The notes under the pieces: model-generated | Database searches by the model: none | What the model was told of the DNA's origin: nothing | Seen by the model: the letters and a program-made list of their open reading frames with translations, nothing else | Assembly (NCBI GenBank): GCA_025558095.1 | Contig: JAIVFI010000001.1 | Coordinates: 634,501 to 698,500, forward strand | DNA: 64,000 bases | DNA from: Hyaloraphidium curvatum | Lineage: Eukaryota; Monoblepharomycota; Hyaloraphidiomycetes; Hyaloraphidiales; Hyaloraphidiaceae | Reading direction: 5' to 3' | In this document: positions 43,365 through 61,094 of the stretch, piece by piece | How the letters are laid out: every line of letters starts with the position of its first letter | Position numbering within the stretch: the stretch's first letter is position 1 | Translations under genes and position numbers: made by a program

Positions 43365-43577
43365 GGCTGCTACCGAGGTGGGCGGAACGGTGCCCACGAC
43401 GGGCCTGCAGGCGTGCAGCGGCCCTCGAGCTGCGCAGCCGTGAAATGGTTTCGCGACATCTAAGACCCAGCCAAAGCCAGGAAAAATCCGGCCTAAGGCC
43501 GGCGCTTGAACAACAACCACTGTCGGAACCGGAAGTCGGGAGCCTCGGGATCCGCGCCATCGCCATCTGCGCCCGCC
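43365..43577. promoter_or_regulatory. Shared divergent promoter
   Basis: 213 bp between the PRP38 and NFU1 starts. It includes a small AT-rich patch near 43445-43500. No clear core element. Confidence 0.4.
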
Positions 43578-44493
43578 ATGTCCGCCGCGCCGCTCGCCCG
43601 CGCCCTCCGCCGCGCCCTCCGCGCGCCGCCCGCCGCGCTGCTCGCCGCCGCGTCCGGCGGCGCGGCGCCCGCGTGCCGCCCGTCGCCCGCCGCGCCGCGC
43701 GCCATGTCGACCGCGCTGGGCGCCGCCGGCGCAGGGACCTCGCTGAGGAAGGCGACGAGGGCCGCTGCCGGGCCCGGAGCAGCGGTGCTGCAGGGTGGGT
43801 CGCCTCCCACGGAACCGAGAACCCAGAGATCACTCACCCTCCCCACCCCATGAAGCCCGCACCATGTTCGTGCAGGTCGAGGAGACGCCCAACAACAACG
43901 CCCTCAAGTTCAAGCCCGGCGTGGCCGTCATGGGCACCGAGTTCCCCGTCACCGAGTACACCTCGGGCCGCGAGGCCACCGCCTCCCCGCTGGCCCGCCG
44001 CCTCTTCAAGATCGACGGCGTGAAGACGCTGATGCTGGGCCCGGACTTCATCACCATCACCAAGGACGAGGACGACCCGTGGCAGCTGATGAAGCCCGAC
44101 ATCTTCGCAGCCATCATGGACCACTACGCTTCGGGCCAGCCGGTGTACGACCCCGCGCTGGCGAGCAACGCCGCCGACACGGCGCCGTCGGACGAGGACG
44201 ACGAGGTGGTGGCGATGATCAAGGAGCTGCTCGACACGCGCATCCGGCCCGCGATCCAGGAGGACGGGGGGGACGTCGAGTTCCGCGGGTTCGAGCGGGG
44301 GACCGTCAAGCTGAAGCTCAAGGGCTCGTGCCGCTCGTGCTCGAGCTCGACCGTGACGCTCAAGAACGGCATCGAGCAGATGCTGATGCACTACCTGCCC
44401 GAGGTCGAGGCGGTGGAGCAGGTGCTGGACGAATACGAGCAGATCGCGGACGACGCGTTCAAGAAGCTCGAGTCGAAGCTGGAGGCTGCTTGA
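43578..44493 (+). CDS. NFU1: Mitochondrial Fe-S scaffold/carrier Nfu1
   Basis: Exons 43578-43794 and 43856-44493 (61-nt intron, phase 1) give 284 aa. The N-terminus (SAAPLARALRRALRAPPAAL onward) is a mitochondrial presequence rich in Arg and Ala without acids. After splicing, MFVQVEETPNNNALKFKPG begins the Nfu N-terminal domain, and the C-terminal NifU domain has IQEDGGDVEFRGF and the cluster-binding KLKGSCRSCSSSTVTLK (CxxC). Nfu1 delivers [4Fe-4S] clusters to lipoyl synthase and respiratory enzymes. A C-terminal helical tail extends the protein slightly. Both key Cys are present, so it should be functional. Confidence 0.95.
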
Positions 44494-44896
44494 TTGGGTG
44501 CGGTCCGCGCGCAGAGGCCAATGTACACTCTTCTGATGATCCAAATTTGAGGTGATGTCATCCGATCGCTCCACCGCCACGTCAGCGACTCCCCAACTTT
44601 GTCGGGACCCGGGAACGTTCCGTCCCCAGGATTCCACGCTAGAAGAGCGTTCCCTTCCAATGATGCGATGCAGCCGAGTGTCTGTCACGATGGGAGCGAA
44701 TGAGTGCGCAACACCGGCTCCTTCGAATAGCCGGGACCCTCTTGCCACAGCCGCGCCAAAGCCATCTGTCCGCTCCACAGACAAAGCGCACCCGGCGCGG
44801 CCCCGAATCACAGCGGAAGGGGCGCCGCGCAGTGCACTGCAGCGCGCGGGCCTCTGTCTGCTCCGTTCCCCCGTTCCTACCGCGACCGCCGCCGCG
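44494..44896. promoter_or_regulatory. Tandem intergenic region
   Basis: About 400 bp between NFU1 and the ABCC gene on the same strand. It must hold the NFU1 3' end and the ABCC promoter. The ABCC frame is open upstream, but no ATG there gives a family-like start. Confidence 0.4.
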
Positions 44897-49994
<5,098 letters not shown>

Positions 49995-50068
49995 GATGGG
50001 GGTGGGCCGGATCTACATGTGCTCCAAGGGATCTTCATCTAGATGAGCTCTAGAGTGTACATCTTCAT

Positions 50069-50509
50069 CTAGACGAGCCTCATGCCTGTTCGCGCCCTAC
50101 TCCTGAGCACCAAGTCCGCTGCTCCAGCCAGTGCAGCGCCGTTGATGATGGTCTTCGAAAACGTTGACTGAAAGTTGTCCTGCACCCACGGGAGGAAAGC
50201 ATGCAGTCCCGAATGAAAGATGGAGAAGGCGGAAAGTCCGGTGCACCATGTTTGCGGTGCGCGATGGAGTCCGTAAGCGATGCCCAGATAGAGCGGGACA
50301 TGAAGTAACGTGAACGTCTGGAACGCAAGCTCGTCGTCCTTGATGTTCCTGCGGTGTGCGAATCAGAAAGGTATCGCGCTGCTACGAGCCGTTGCAACTC
50401 ACCAGAGGAACGGAAGAAGCCGCCATTCGCGCTCTCGAACGGCGTCCATCTCGTGGACCACGAGCAAAGTCATCGAGAGAATCGATAGCGGGCGAGTGAC
50501 TAGGAGCAT
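50069..50509 (-). CDS. Small predicted membrane protein (two exons)
   Basis: Exons 50509-50403 and 50348-50069 (54-nt intron, GTGAGT...GCAG, phase 2) give 128 aa; the second exon in its real frame has no ATG, so simple ORF calls miss it. The sequence starts MLLVTRPLSILSMTLLVVHE followed by MDAVREREWRLLPFLW, then KDDELAFQTFTLLHVPLYLG, then a span near LSAFSIFHSGLHAFLPWV and a last one near IINGAALAGAADLVL. This 'vHE.DAvr.rEWrllp ... fTLLHvPL' layout reminds me of the DUF6713 small membrane proteins, a tentative match from memory. Function unknown. It converges with the ABCC gene, 74 bp apart. Confidence 0.65.
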
Positions 50510-50849
50510 TGTTCTTGCACGAAGGTGATGGAGGTGCTTCCGTGTGCGTTTATATATCCGCTCTCTCGATACTCCGTCGAGGACCCGTCTGAGGTGGCGT
50601 TGCGCGGGGAATTTGCCGCCTACGAATTTCCCGCGCGGTCGGCGGCGTCCGCGGGCAGATACCGGCAGCCTAGGTACATCAAGATAGATTTCACTGTTTC
50701 CGCTATCTGATTCGTGGATTCCGGGGCGCTGGCGAATGGACCCTGACCGTTCGGGGCCCGGTGATGGGGGATGCTCCGAGACGCCGAAGAGTCACAACGG
50801 CGTCAATAATCGCTCCTCCATCTGGGGCCGGAGCACTGCGCTAAACACG
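50510..50849. promoter_or_regulatory. Divergent promoter with TATA-like box
   Basis: 340 bp between the small membrane protein and the alpha/beta hydrolase. TATATATC at 50550-50557 is the one obvious AT-rich core element, about 45 bp before the minus-strand ATG. Confidence 0.4.
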
Positions 50850-51921
50850 ATGTCGGACAACGCGGCCGAAAAGCCGCTCCCGGTGCCGCAGGATGTCGGG
50901 CTGGCGACCGGGGTGGCGCCCGAGAATGGGTCCTCGAGCGCGATTCCCCTTCAGGAGCTCCCGAAGGGTTCCGCGGACGTCGAGGCGGCCGCGAGCACCA
51001 AGGCGGTCCACCCGTCAAAGTGCTGCGTTTGCGGGTGCTGCTTTCCTGCGTACAAGCGCTGGGGACCGGGGCTACGGACCCTGTTCATCTCGGCCATCGT
51101 GTTCGCGATCCTCGCCGTGGCCGCCGTTGCCTTCATACTCTACTGCGTCATTGGCGTGTACCCGGCCAACTCGCAGGCATATGCTTCCTTGGCGACGGTA
51201 CCGGGGGCGGTCTATTCCAACGAGTACGGCTGGCATGTGTTCCGGACGCCCACCCCAGCTCCTGGCCGCCAAGTTGGCCTGGTTTTCCTTCCCGGAGCGA
51301 AAGTCGACCCCGTCGCCTACGCTCCGATGTGCCAGAACTTGGTTCTCGCCGGCAACGGCACGGTCAACACCTGCGTTGTCGTGTACGCTCCTTTGAACCT
51401 CGCTTTCTTTGCCCTGGGGAAGCCGGGCGAAGTGGCCAACGCGAATCCTCAAATCGAGTCCTGGATCGTTGGCGGCCACTCTCTCGGAGGAGCCATGGCC
51501 TCACAAGTGTTTGCGAGCACCCATCCTGCCAACAGGAGCCTTTGGCAGGGCTTGCAGACACTGGCAGCGTATTCCACCATCAACATGAACTCGCCTACGT
51601 TTACAACACCGCCTGCCGCGAAAGTCGTTGCCTTCCAGGGCACTTTGGACGGTGTCCAAACGATGTCCGACTTCCAGGCGAAAGTCGGCAACTTCCCTCC
51701 AGCACCCGAAACAGAAATCATCTACATCGAAGGAGGAAACCATGCACAGATGGGCTATTGTTGGTTGATCACCTCGGTTCCTGTTCCTGCTCGCTAATTC
51801 TTCCCTTCCGCTAGATGGACCTCAAGCTGGAGACAATCCGGCGACGATCACGCTCGCCCAGCAGCAACAGATCATAGTAGACGGCACGCTGAGACTATTC
51901 CAACGTATTCGATCATTGTAG
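50850..51921 (+). CDS. Membrane-anchored alpha/beta hydrolase
   Basis: Exons 50850-51759 and 51815-51921 (55-nt intron, phase 1) give 338 aa. A ~75-residue cytosolic tail with a CCVCGCC cluster, which could be palmitoylated, precedes one span (TLFISAIVFAILAVAAVAFI). The rest matches the bacterial-type alpha/beta-hydrolase family PF12695: VGLVFLPGAKVDPVAYAP (oxyanion strand), IVGGHSLGGAMASQVF (nucleophile Ser), AFQGTLDGV (acid) and EGGNHAQMGYYGPQAGD (His). The last motif is completed by the intron. The extracytoplasmic part has NxS/T sequons (NGT, NRS). Substrate unknown, probably a lipid or ester. A start at 50736 is possible but adds no conserved sequence. Confidence 0.82.
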
Positions 51922-51971
51922 AGGAGAAACGAAAGAGCATGGTATCATCAGAATACGTCACATTCTACGGT

Positions 51972-52814
51972 CTATGCAAGCTCGAATCCTGGCAGTTTGT
52001 GGTGTCCCACCACAGTGAAATCCACGTTGACGTATCTCTTGTAAAGCTGCTGCAGCAGCAGGCCATAGTCCAACTCGTAGTCCTCCAAAATGCGCTCGAT
52101 ATCAGACTCGGGTTTCGCGTCATTGTATGCCCGATAGAAGCGATAGACCCAGCTCTCCACGTCCAGTACGGTCACGGCGCGGCAAGCCTCCATCTGCACG
52201 TTGAAGCTCGACATGGCATCGGGGGTCCACGCCCGCTCGCCGGGGGAATCCGCGAGCTTGGAATCAATGTACGAGAGCATCCAGACGTAGCGCACAAAGC
52301 GAGTGAACTCTGCAAACTCGTCTTCCTCCTCGGAGCCCGAATGGAACCAGTCGTGAATCTCCCGCTCCTTGTCTGCGTGGTTGAGCATGAGCCTCCGGCG
52401 ACGCTCCCTTCGAGCAGACTCCTTCAATCCGGTCATGTCCAAAGACGCAGCGCGGGCCTGCTCGTGAAGGCGGCGTTCCTCTGCTTCCTTGTCGCGCTGC
52501 GGCAACGAGGCGAGGTACCGCAGCCGGAACTTCTTCGCCCGGCGCTGCAGCTTTTCGCGGGCCCGCTCCTCCGGATCCCGGTCCGAAGCCTGCCGCGGCG
52601 GTCCCCGTCGCGGAACAACTGAGCGACCCCGTTGTTCATCGTCATCCGATGGTCCCAGTGGCCCGGTTTGGCGCCCCTTGGGTTCGAGGACCCCGGCAGG
52701 GCGAGCGGGCAAAGATGGACGCTGCCTCTCTCCGGCCGCGATTGCGCCGCCCTTTGCCCCGCTCCACCCTCCAATCACTGTGTCCATATCGGGAGCAGCG
52801 CCGGATAGCGCCAT
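51972..52814 (-). CDS. Unknown Arg/Glu-rich protein
   Basis: Single exon, 280 aa. The first ~75 residues are low-complexity and disordered. Residues about 80-160 are strongly charged and helical (EERAREKLQRRAKKFRLRYL, EAEERRLHEQARAASLDM, ARRERRRRLMLNHADKERE), probably coiled-coil. The C-terminal ~120 residues (EFAEFTRFVRYVWMLSYIDS, ESWVYRFYRAYNDAKPESDI) look globular and all-helical. I do not recognise the family. It converges with the hydrolase gene, 50 bp apart, and lies head-to-tail behind the acyl-CoA synthetase gene. Confidence 0.6.
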   Translation of the reverse strand: MALSGAAPDMDTVIGGWSGAKGGAIAAGERQRPSLPARPAGVLEPKGRQTGPLGPSDDDEQRGRSVVPRRGPPRQASDRDPEERAREKLQRRAKKFRLRYLASLPQRDKEAEERRLHEQARAASLDMTGLKESARRERRRRLMLNHADKEREIHDWFHSGSEEEDEFAEFTRFVRYVWMLSYIDSKLADSPGERAWTPDAMSSFNVQMEACRAVTVLDVESWVYRFYRAYNDAKPESDIERILEDYELDYGLLLQQLYKRYVNVDFTVVGHHKLPGFELA

Positions 52815-52983
52815 TCCTCTGGAGATGGGGCCTTCCGGGGGTGCGAAAGCGCGGGAAAGATGGGAGAAAATCGCCGCGCCCCGCCGACCCTGGATTTGCG
52901 TCCCGCTTCCTCCCGAACCCGATTGAGTAACCCAAACCAGGGCTAGCGATGTGTGGTAGATGGATAGCCTTCTATCCGACAGC

Positions 52984-55542
<2,559 letters not shown>

Positions 55543-56028
55543 CGCGGCGGCCGGGATTCGGTCCCCGAGATGGTGGCCGCCCGTGGGAGGCTTCGATGCG
55601 GAGGAGTTGAAGCGAGTGGCTCGGGCGTCGCGGACACTCCAGATTGAACCGCCCCGTTGACCGTGCGCGAAGGTCTGATCGGCACCATCTGCAGCGGTTA
55701 CGGACTATGTTTCATAGAATGAATATAATGCGGAGCTCCGCAGCTTGTGATGGATACCAGGGAGGTCGACGTGGAGATCTGCAGGAGATCACAGGGCGGG
55801 TACGACTGGAAAAGCAAGGACGTCGCGCTGCCGGCTCTGCGAACCAATGTAGCTCGATTGCATGCAGTTAGCAATGGTGTCTGCCTCGCAATTCCGTGGC
55901 AGCGGGCCGGGAGATCGATGGCGATGTGATGCCGCCTGGAGGCGGCAGCCCCAGCGCCGTCGAATTGTGCCTGAACGCGCAAGCACCGGCCTCCCGCCCC
56001 TCCGTGCCCGTTAGCCCGCGTCGCCGCC
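55543..56028. promoter_or_regulatory. Divergent intergenic region
   Basis: About 490 bp between the acyl-CoA synthetase and carboxypeptidase starts, serving both. A lower-GC patch runs from about 55680 to 55920. No coding sequence recognised. Confidence 0.4.
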
Positions 56029-58010
56029 ATGCCGTCGCGGCTCGCGACGCTCTCCCTTCTGCTGCTCGCGGCTGCGGGCGCGGCCGCCCGCCCCGCGCGC
56101 GACGCGCAGATCGCGCTCGGCGGTGCCGCGGCGCCGCTGGCCGGCCTCGCCGTCGAGCCCGCCGGCCCGTTCGAGCGCGTCACGCTCGCGGCGCTGCCCG
56201 GCTACGCCCTGCGCGTGATGGCGCCGGGCGCGCTGTCGCTGTGCGACACCAACACCACGCTGCAGGTGGGAGGCCACGCGACCTCGGCGGCCCCGCCCTG
56301 ACCCCCGGCTGGACGCCTCTCCGCCGCTCGTCCCGCCCGCCGCCATTTTCCTTGACGGGTTCCCTTGCCTGATTGGCGATTCCGGTTGCTTTTGTAGCGC
56401 ACCGGGTATCTGGACGTGGACGATGACAAGCAGTGAGTTCCCCTCCGCCCCGGCACTTTGTCGCCCCGTAACGCGGCTTTCGAACCATCCAGCTTCTTCT
56501 TCTGGTTCTTCGAGTCGCACCACCAGCCCGAGTCGGACCCCGTCTCGCTCTGGCTCAACGGCGGCCCCGGCTGCTCCTCCATGACCGGCCTGTTCATGGA
56601 GCTCGGCCCCTGCCGCCCGCGGAAGGGCGGCTCCAACACCCGCCACAACCGCTACGGCTGGAACAACAGGGCCAACATGATTTTCCTCGACCAGCCTGGT
56701 CGGTGACGGCCTTTCGCGCTCCGAATCCTTTCTGATCCCCACGGTGCTCGTCAGTCAACGTCGGTTTCTCCTACTCCGACTCGGGCAAGGACGTCCAGGA
56801 CACGCCCTCGTCGGCCAAGGACGTGGACGCCTTCATGCGCCTGTTCTTTGCCAAGTTCCCCAAGTACACCTCGTCCGACTTCCACGTCTTTGGCGAGTCG
56901 TACGCCGGGCACTACATCCCCGCCATCGGAAGCACCATCGTCGAGAACAACAAGAAGGCCGGCAAGGACAAGCCCAAGATCAACCTCAAGAGCCTGGGCA
57001 TCGGCAACGGTCTGGTGGACCCCCTGAACCAGTAGTGCGTACGCGTACTGGTCAAGGCGGCGTTCTCCGCTGACCGAGATTCCTTTGTGCAGCGAATTCT
57101 ACCCCGAGATGGCCTGCAACTCGCCCGACTACCCGCCGTCGCTCGACGAGGAGACCTGCGACCAGATGCGGTCCAAGGTCTCCACCTGCAAGTCGCTCAT
57201 CTCGGCTTGCTACAACTACCAGAACACCTTCAGCTGCGTCCCCGCCTCGATCTACTGCAACCAGGCTCTCATCGGCCCCTTCTCCAACGTGGGTCCTCCT
57301 TTTGATGCGCGGCGGTCCGCGCGCCTGATCCTTCTTTTGGCAGACGGGCAAGAACGTGTACGACGTCCGCAAGAAGTGCGAGGGCGGCAACCTGTGCTAC
57401 CCCATCCTGGGCGACATCGAAAAGTACCTCAACCAGCCGCAGGTCAAGAAGGCCCTCGGCGTGGACCCGGACCGCAAGTTCGTGTCGTGCAACATGCAGA
57501 TCAACCAGGAGTTCGTCATGAAGGGTGGGAACCGTGTTCTGTTGTTGTGGTTGCGGTGGTCGCTGACGGCTTCTGTTGCCCAGGCGACTGGATGAAGCCC
57601 TTCGTGCGCATGCTGCCCCCGCTCCTCAACGACGGCCTCCGCGTGCTCATCTACGCCGGCGACGCCGACTTTATCTGCAACTGGATCGGCAACAAGGCCT
57701 GGACCGGCGAGCTCGAGTGGAAGGGCAAGGACGGCTACCTGGCCGCCAAGGACCTGCCCTTCAACAACACGCTCGAGGAGGGGGCGGGCGAGTACCGCAC
57801 CTTCGAGAACTTCTCGTTCCTCAAGGTGTTCGGCGCCGGCCACATGGTGGGTCGCTCGGCCCCGGGATGAGGGATGCGGTCGCTGACGCGTTTGGGGGGC
57901 AGGTGCCGTACGACCAGCCGCTCAACTCGGTGGAGATGTTCGAGCGCTGGATCGAGGGCGTGGACTTTGGAGCCAAGTGGAAGTCGGTGCAGCCGCCGGC
58001 GAAGAAGTAG
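56029..58010 (+). CDS. Serine carboxypeptidase Y (S10)
   Basis: Eight exons: 56029-56265, 56398-56432, 56493-56698, 56755-57034, 57093-57288, 57344-57524, 57584-57846, 57903-58010; 501 aa. A signal peptide ([20 protein letters not shown]) and a short propeptide lead into LFFWFFES-type sequence [36 protein letters not shown] and the nucleophile [13 protein letters not shown]. The acid is in [14 protein letters not shown] and the His in GAGHMVPYDQP, split by an intron. Multiple Cys in the insertion ([27 protein letters not shown]) match the CPY disulfides. It is a vacuolar exopeptidase removing C-terminal residues. The propeptide is shorter than in budding yeast. Gene symbol withheld because S10 paralogues cannot be separated here. 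Confidence 0.95.
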
Positions 58011-58119
58011 GCACCGGCGCGATCGCGGACCGGTGAGGGCGCGGATGTAATGCGGGTGCCATTGTCGAACGCGGCGTCGCCCCGATCTTCCACCGGCCCT
58101 GCCGTTCAACCACACGGCA

Positions 58120-59238
58120 TCACTTCGCATCTTCTACGACGTCCGCCACGGGCATGCCCAGCTTCCACCTGAACCGCCCTCGTCCGGATGCGGGGCCGAC
58201 CAAGGTCGCCCGGACCTCGGGGATCAGCTTGGCGTGCTCTTCCGGCTTCAGATCGATGGATACCTCGAGGAACTTGCCGGCGCGGAGGACGGCCAGGAGG
58301 TCCGATTGGTACTTCGGCTCCAGGAGGCACGGGAAGCGCAGCTTGACCGACGGCAAGGGGCGAGAAAGGTCCGCAAAGAGACGCAGATTCCGGTCACTAC
58401 CGTCCGCACCAAAACCAAGCTCGAAAGTTCGCGGCAAGTTAGTGAGCTGTCCGATGGCCAGAATGTCCTTTTGCGTTGGATGGGAAAGGGCCAGACGGTC
58501 GAGGTCGAAGGAATGCAACGCAGCTGGGCACAGTTTCACGATCCACGCAAAGACACTCCATGCTTCAGCAATAGTCAGCACTTTGACGAGCGGAGCTGCC
58601 CCGCCGACTTCGGACAACGATGTCTCGGTGGGGTTTGGGGTCCAGATCCAGAGATTCAGTCCGATCAGGCTTGGGGCCCAGCGCAAAAGGTTCGGAATGA
58701 GACCTTCGTACACGCCATAGCCATGCTTGATCAGCCACGGTCGCGAAGGCAAAGGTGGAATAGGATGAATGCCCCAGTTTTCCCCGAACTCGATGACGGT
58801 GATGTCCAGTAGCGCGGCTGGAGCCCGCGCAACTACAGTTGCAATCGCTTCCGCAGTTTCACGACCGACGAACTGCACTTCGAGTTTCCGGGCATCGACA
58901 CACGCAGTCACGAGCTTCTCAAGGAGGCGGAGCTGATTCGGATTCAGTTCCTCCCAAAACTCGCTGCTGCGGAAGCAGATCTCGTGCACGAAGCCCAGCT
59001 TTCCCGTCTTCAGATTGTCCTTGCACAGGTTGGATAGCCGCCTCCACGAACCACGGTGGTCGAGCTGGCGGTCCACGTACCGAAACCAGAGTTCCACGCG
59101 CCGGTATAGCAACGGGATCGAAGCCTCGTGCCACGCGCGCGAAACCAGACAGAGCGGCACCATGGCGCTTTGCTTGCCGCCCGAAGCACGTTCAACGATG
59201 AGCGCAAGCACTTCGGGAGGGAGGCGAACGCTCGACAT
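58120..59238 (-). CDS. F-box protein with LRR-like region
   Basis: Single exon, 372 aa. The N-terminus is a typical F-box: SVRLPPEVLALIVERA, MVPLCLVSRAWHEASIPLLY. After it come leucine-rich stretches with irregular spacing (LRLLEKLVTACVDARKLEVQ, PLVKVLTIAEAW, PAALHSFDLDRLALS), as in fungal F-box/LRR-like substrate receptors. It would link an unknown substrate to Skp1-Cul1 ubiquitin ligase. An upstream in-frame Met (59319) adds a Ser/Arg-rich tail; the Met at 59238 is chosen because the F-box begins right after it. It converges with the carboxypeptidase gene, 109 bp apart. Confidence 0.8.
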   Translation of the reverse strand: MSSVRLPPEVLALIVERASGGKQSAMVPLCLVSRAWHEASIPLLYRRVELWFRYVDRQLDHRGSWRRLSNLCKDNLKTGKLGFVHEICFRSSEFWEELNPNQLRLLEKLVTACVDARKLEVQFVGRETAEAIATVVARAPAALLDITVIEFGENWGIHPIPPLPSRPWLIKHGYGVYEGLIPNLLRWAPSLIGLNLWIWTPNPTETSLSEVGGAAPLVKVLTIAEAWSVFAWIVKLCPAALHSFDLDRLALSHPTQKDILAIGQLTNLPRTFELGFGADGSDRNLRLFADLSRPLPSVKLRFPCLLEPKYQSDLLAVLRAGKFLEVSIDLKPEEHAKLIPEVRATLVGPASGRGRFRWKLGMPVADVVEDAK

Positions 59239-59466
59239 GACGAAGTCCGATTGCGATGACGTGTGCCGGGAACGGCTTGCAAGCGACGTAGCGCGAGACC
59301 GCAGACCAGAGACGAACAAAATCAGCGGCGAGCGCGTGCAAGCTAGCGGTCTGCCGACGTGGAACGGCAGATCAGCAGACGACGACGCCTGCGTACGTTC
59401 GCGCGCCGATTATTGCGAAGCTCTCAAAACCCGGCGCTCTACCTGACTCTATCGCAACCTCCGGCG

Positions 59467-60771
59467 ATGCCTCCCATTCCCGAGCTGCGCATCGGATTCC
59501 TTGGCGCCGGCTTCATCGCGCGTTTCCACCTCCTGTCCCTGGTTTCGGTGCGGAAATGCCGGCTCTCGGCCGTCTTTTCTCCATCGGCCGCGTCTCGGGA
59601 CGCGATCGCCGCCGAGGCGAACGCATCGGACTTGGGCCCCTGCCGCGCGTTCTCCACTGTGGATGAGCTGCTGGACAGCGGCGAAGTGGACGCTGTCTGG
59701 ATTTTGGGGCCGAACCACGCGAGATTGGACGCCGTCAAGGCCATCGTCGCGGCTGTTGGGAGACAGAAGGCCGCACAGGGCAGCTCGACGATCTTTGCCG
59801 TGGCCTGCGAAAAGCCCCTGGCTCGGACCGTCCAGGAGGCGGAAGAGATGCTGAAGCTGGTCGAGGGAGCGGGCTTGCTCCACGGCTATCTCGAGAACCA
59901 GGTCTACGCGCCGTCTATTGCCCGTGGCCGGCACCTCATCTACTCGCAGCCGGCATTGCGCGATCCCGCTTCGCGGCCATACCTCGCACGGACGGCCGAA
60001 GAGCATTCGGGGCCGCACAACCCCTGGTTCTGGGATCCCGTCCAAGCAGGAGGCGGCGTACTTTTGGATATGCTCTGCCATTCATACGAGTGTGCACGCT
60101 GGATGCTGACGCCGCCCGGCAAGCCGCGCGAGTCGCTGAGGGTGGTCAAGGTGCAGGCGACCACGGAGACGCTGAAGTGGAACCGGCGTCCATTCGCGGA
60201 CAAGCTCCGCGGCGAGATGGGCGTCGACTATTCCAAGGCAGGCGGCGCGGCGCCTGCCGAAGACTATGCCCGGGCAACAGTCACTCTGGAGGACGTCGAG
60301 ACGGGCCAGCCGGTCGTTGTCGAGTGCACAACTTCGTGGGCATACGTCGGGGCGGGGCTCAGGCTTTCGGTTGAAATGCACGGGCCGAGCTATTCGATGG
60401 ATGTCAACACCCAACAGGCCGACCTCAGAATCTTCCTTTCGCCCGACGCCGTCGTCGAAACAGCTGTTCCCGTCGGAGGGAAGCAGGCCGGTGCGGAGCC
60501 CATCGAGAAAGCGAACGCATCTGTCGGGCTCCTTCCCACGATCGCGAGCGAGGCCTTTACTTACGGCTACGTTGCCGAGAACCAGGCGTTCGTCGAGGCT
60601 TTCCGGAACCGCAGGATGCCCGATGAGACCTGGAGTGACGGCGTGGACGTCATCAGGGTCCTAATGGCTATGTACCTAGCGGCCGAGGAGGACAGGACGG
60701 TTCAAGAAGAGGAGATCATTGGTAAGAAGCTGGAGAGCTTCGTCCCGCGATGCGCCAGGCCTGTAGCTTGA
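59467..60771 (+). CDS. Gfo/Idh/MocA-type NAD(P)-dependent oxidoreductase
   Basis: Single exon, 434 aa from the Met just before the Rossmann fold; an upstream start at 59359 adds a basic tail. RIGFLGAGFIARFHLLSLV is the nucleotide-binding GxGxxG, VDAVWILGPNHARLDAVKAI follows, and VACEKPLARTVQEAEEML holds the EKP motif with the catalytic Lys. GGGVLLDMLCHSYECARWML provides the 'GGG.l.D.g.H' active-site segment of the C-terminal domain. The family oxidises or reduces sugars, inositols and similar compounds; the exact substrate is open. The gene lacks introns, unlike many neighbours, and the family is commonest in bacteria, so acquisition by transfer is possible but unproven. Confidence 0.88.
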   Translation: MPPIPELRIGFLGAGFIARFHLLSLVSVRKCRLSAVFSPSAASRDAIAAEANASDLGPCRAFSTVDELLDSGEVDAVWILGPNHARLDAVKAIVAAVGRQKAAQGSSTIFAVACEKPLARTVQEAEEMLKLVEGAGLLHGYLENQVYAPSIARGRHLIYSQPALRDPASRPYLARTAEEHSGPHNPWFWDPVQAGGGVLLDMLCHSYECARWMLTPPGKPRESLRVVKVQATTETLKWNRRPFADKLRGEMGVDYSKAGGAAPAEDYARATVTLEDVETGQPVVVECTTSWAYVGAGLRLSVEMHGPSYSMDVNTQQADLRIFLSPDAVVETAVPVGGKQAGAEPIEKANASVGLLPTIASEAFTYGYVAENQAFVEAFRNRRMPDETWSDGVDVIRVLMAMYLAAEEDRTVQEEEIIGKKLESFVPRCARPVA

Positions 60772-61094
60772 GAGCGTTGAATGGGATCGGAACGACAGCG
60801 AGTTAGGACGAGATAGACCTTGGGATACTCTGAGCGAGATCCAAAAGCTTGGCGCAGGATGGCGCCGGCGGGCGGGTTGCGGGTGATAGCGCTATGGCGT
60901 CCCATTGGGGATCGCGCGGCGGTTGAACCCGTGCGGGACCCACTACGGCAGATTGAAAAGCAGAGCGGTCGGCCACCATCTGTCCGATAGTAACCGCTTC
61001 ATCTGAGCCTGCATTTCGTTCTTTGCAAGGGCCCGCTTGCGCTCCGGCCTTCTGCCACCCACATCGCCCCTCTCGGTCTTCTCCATTGACCGCC
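60772..61094. other. Intergenic region with tRNA-like fragment
   Basis: About 320 bp between two plus-strand genes. It shares 13 identical bases (60938-60950) with the tRNA-like fragment at 5959-5971, with a B-box-like GGGTTCAACC nearby on the minus strand. No complete tRNA can be folded. Confidence 0.3.
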
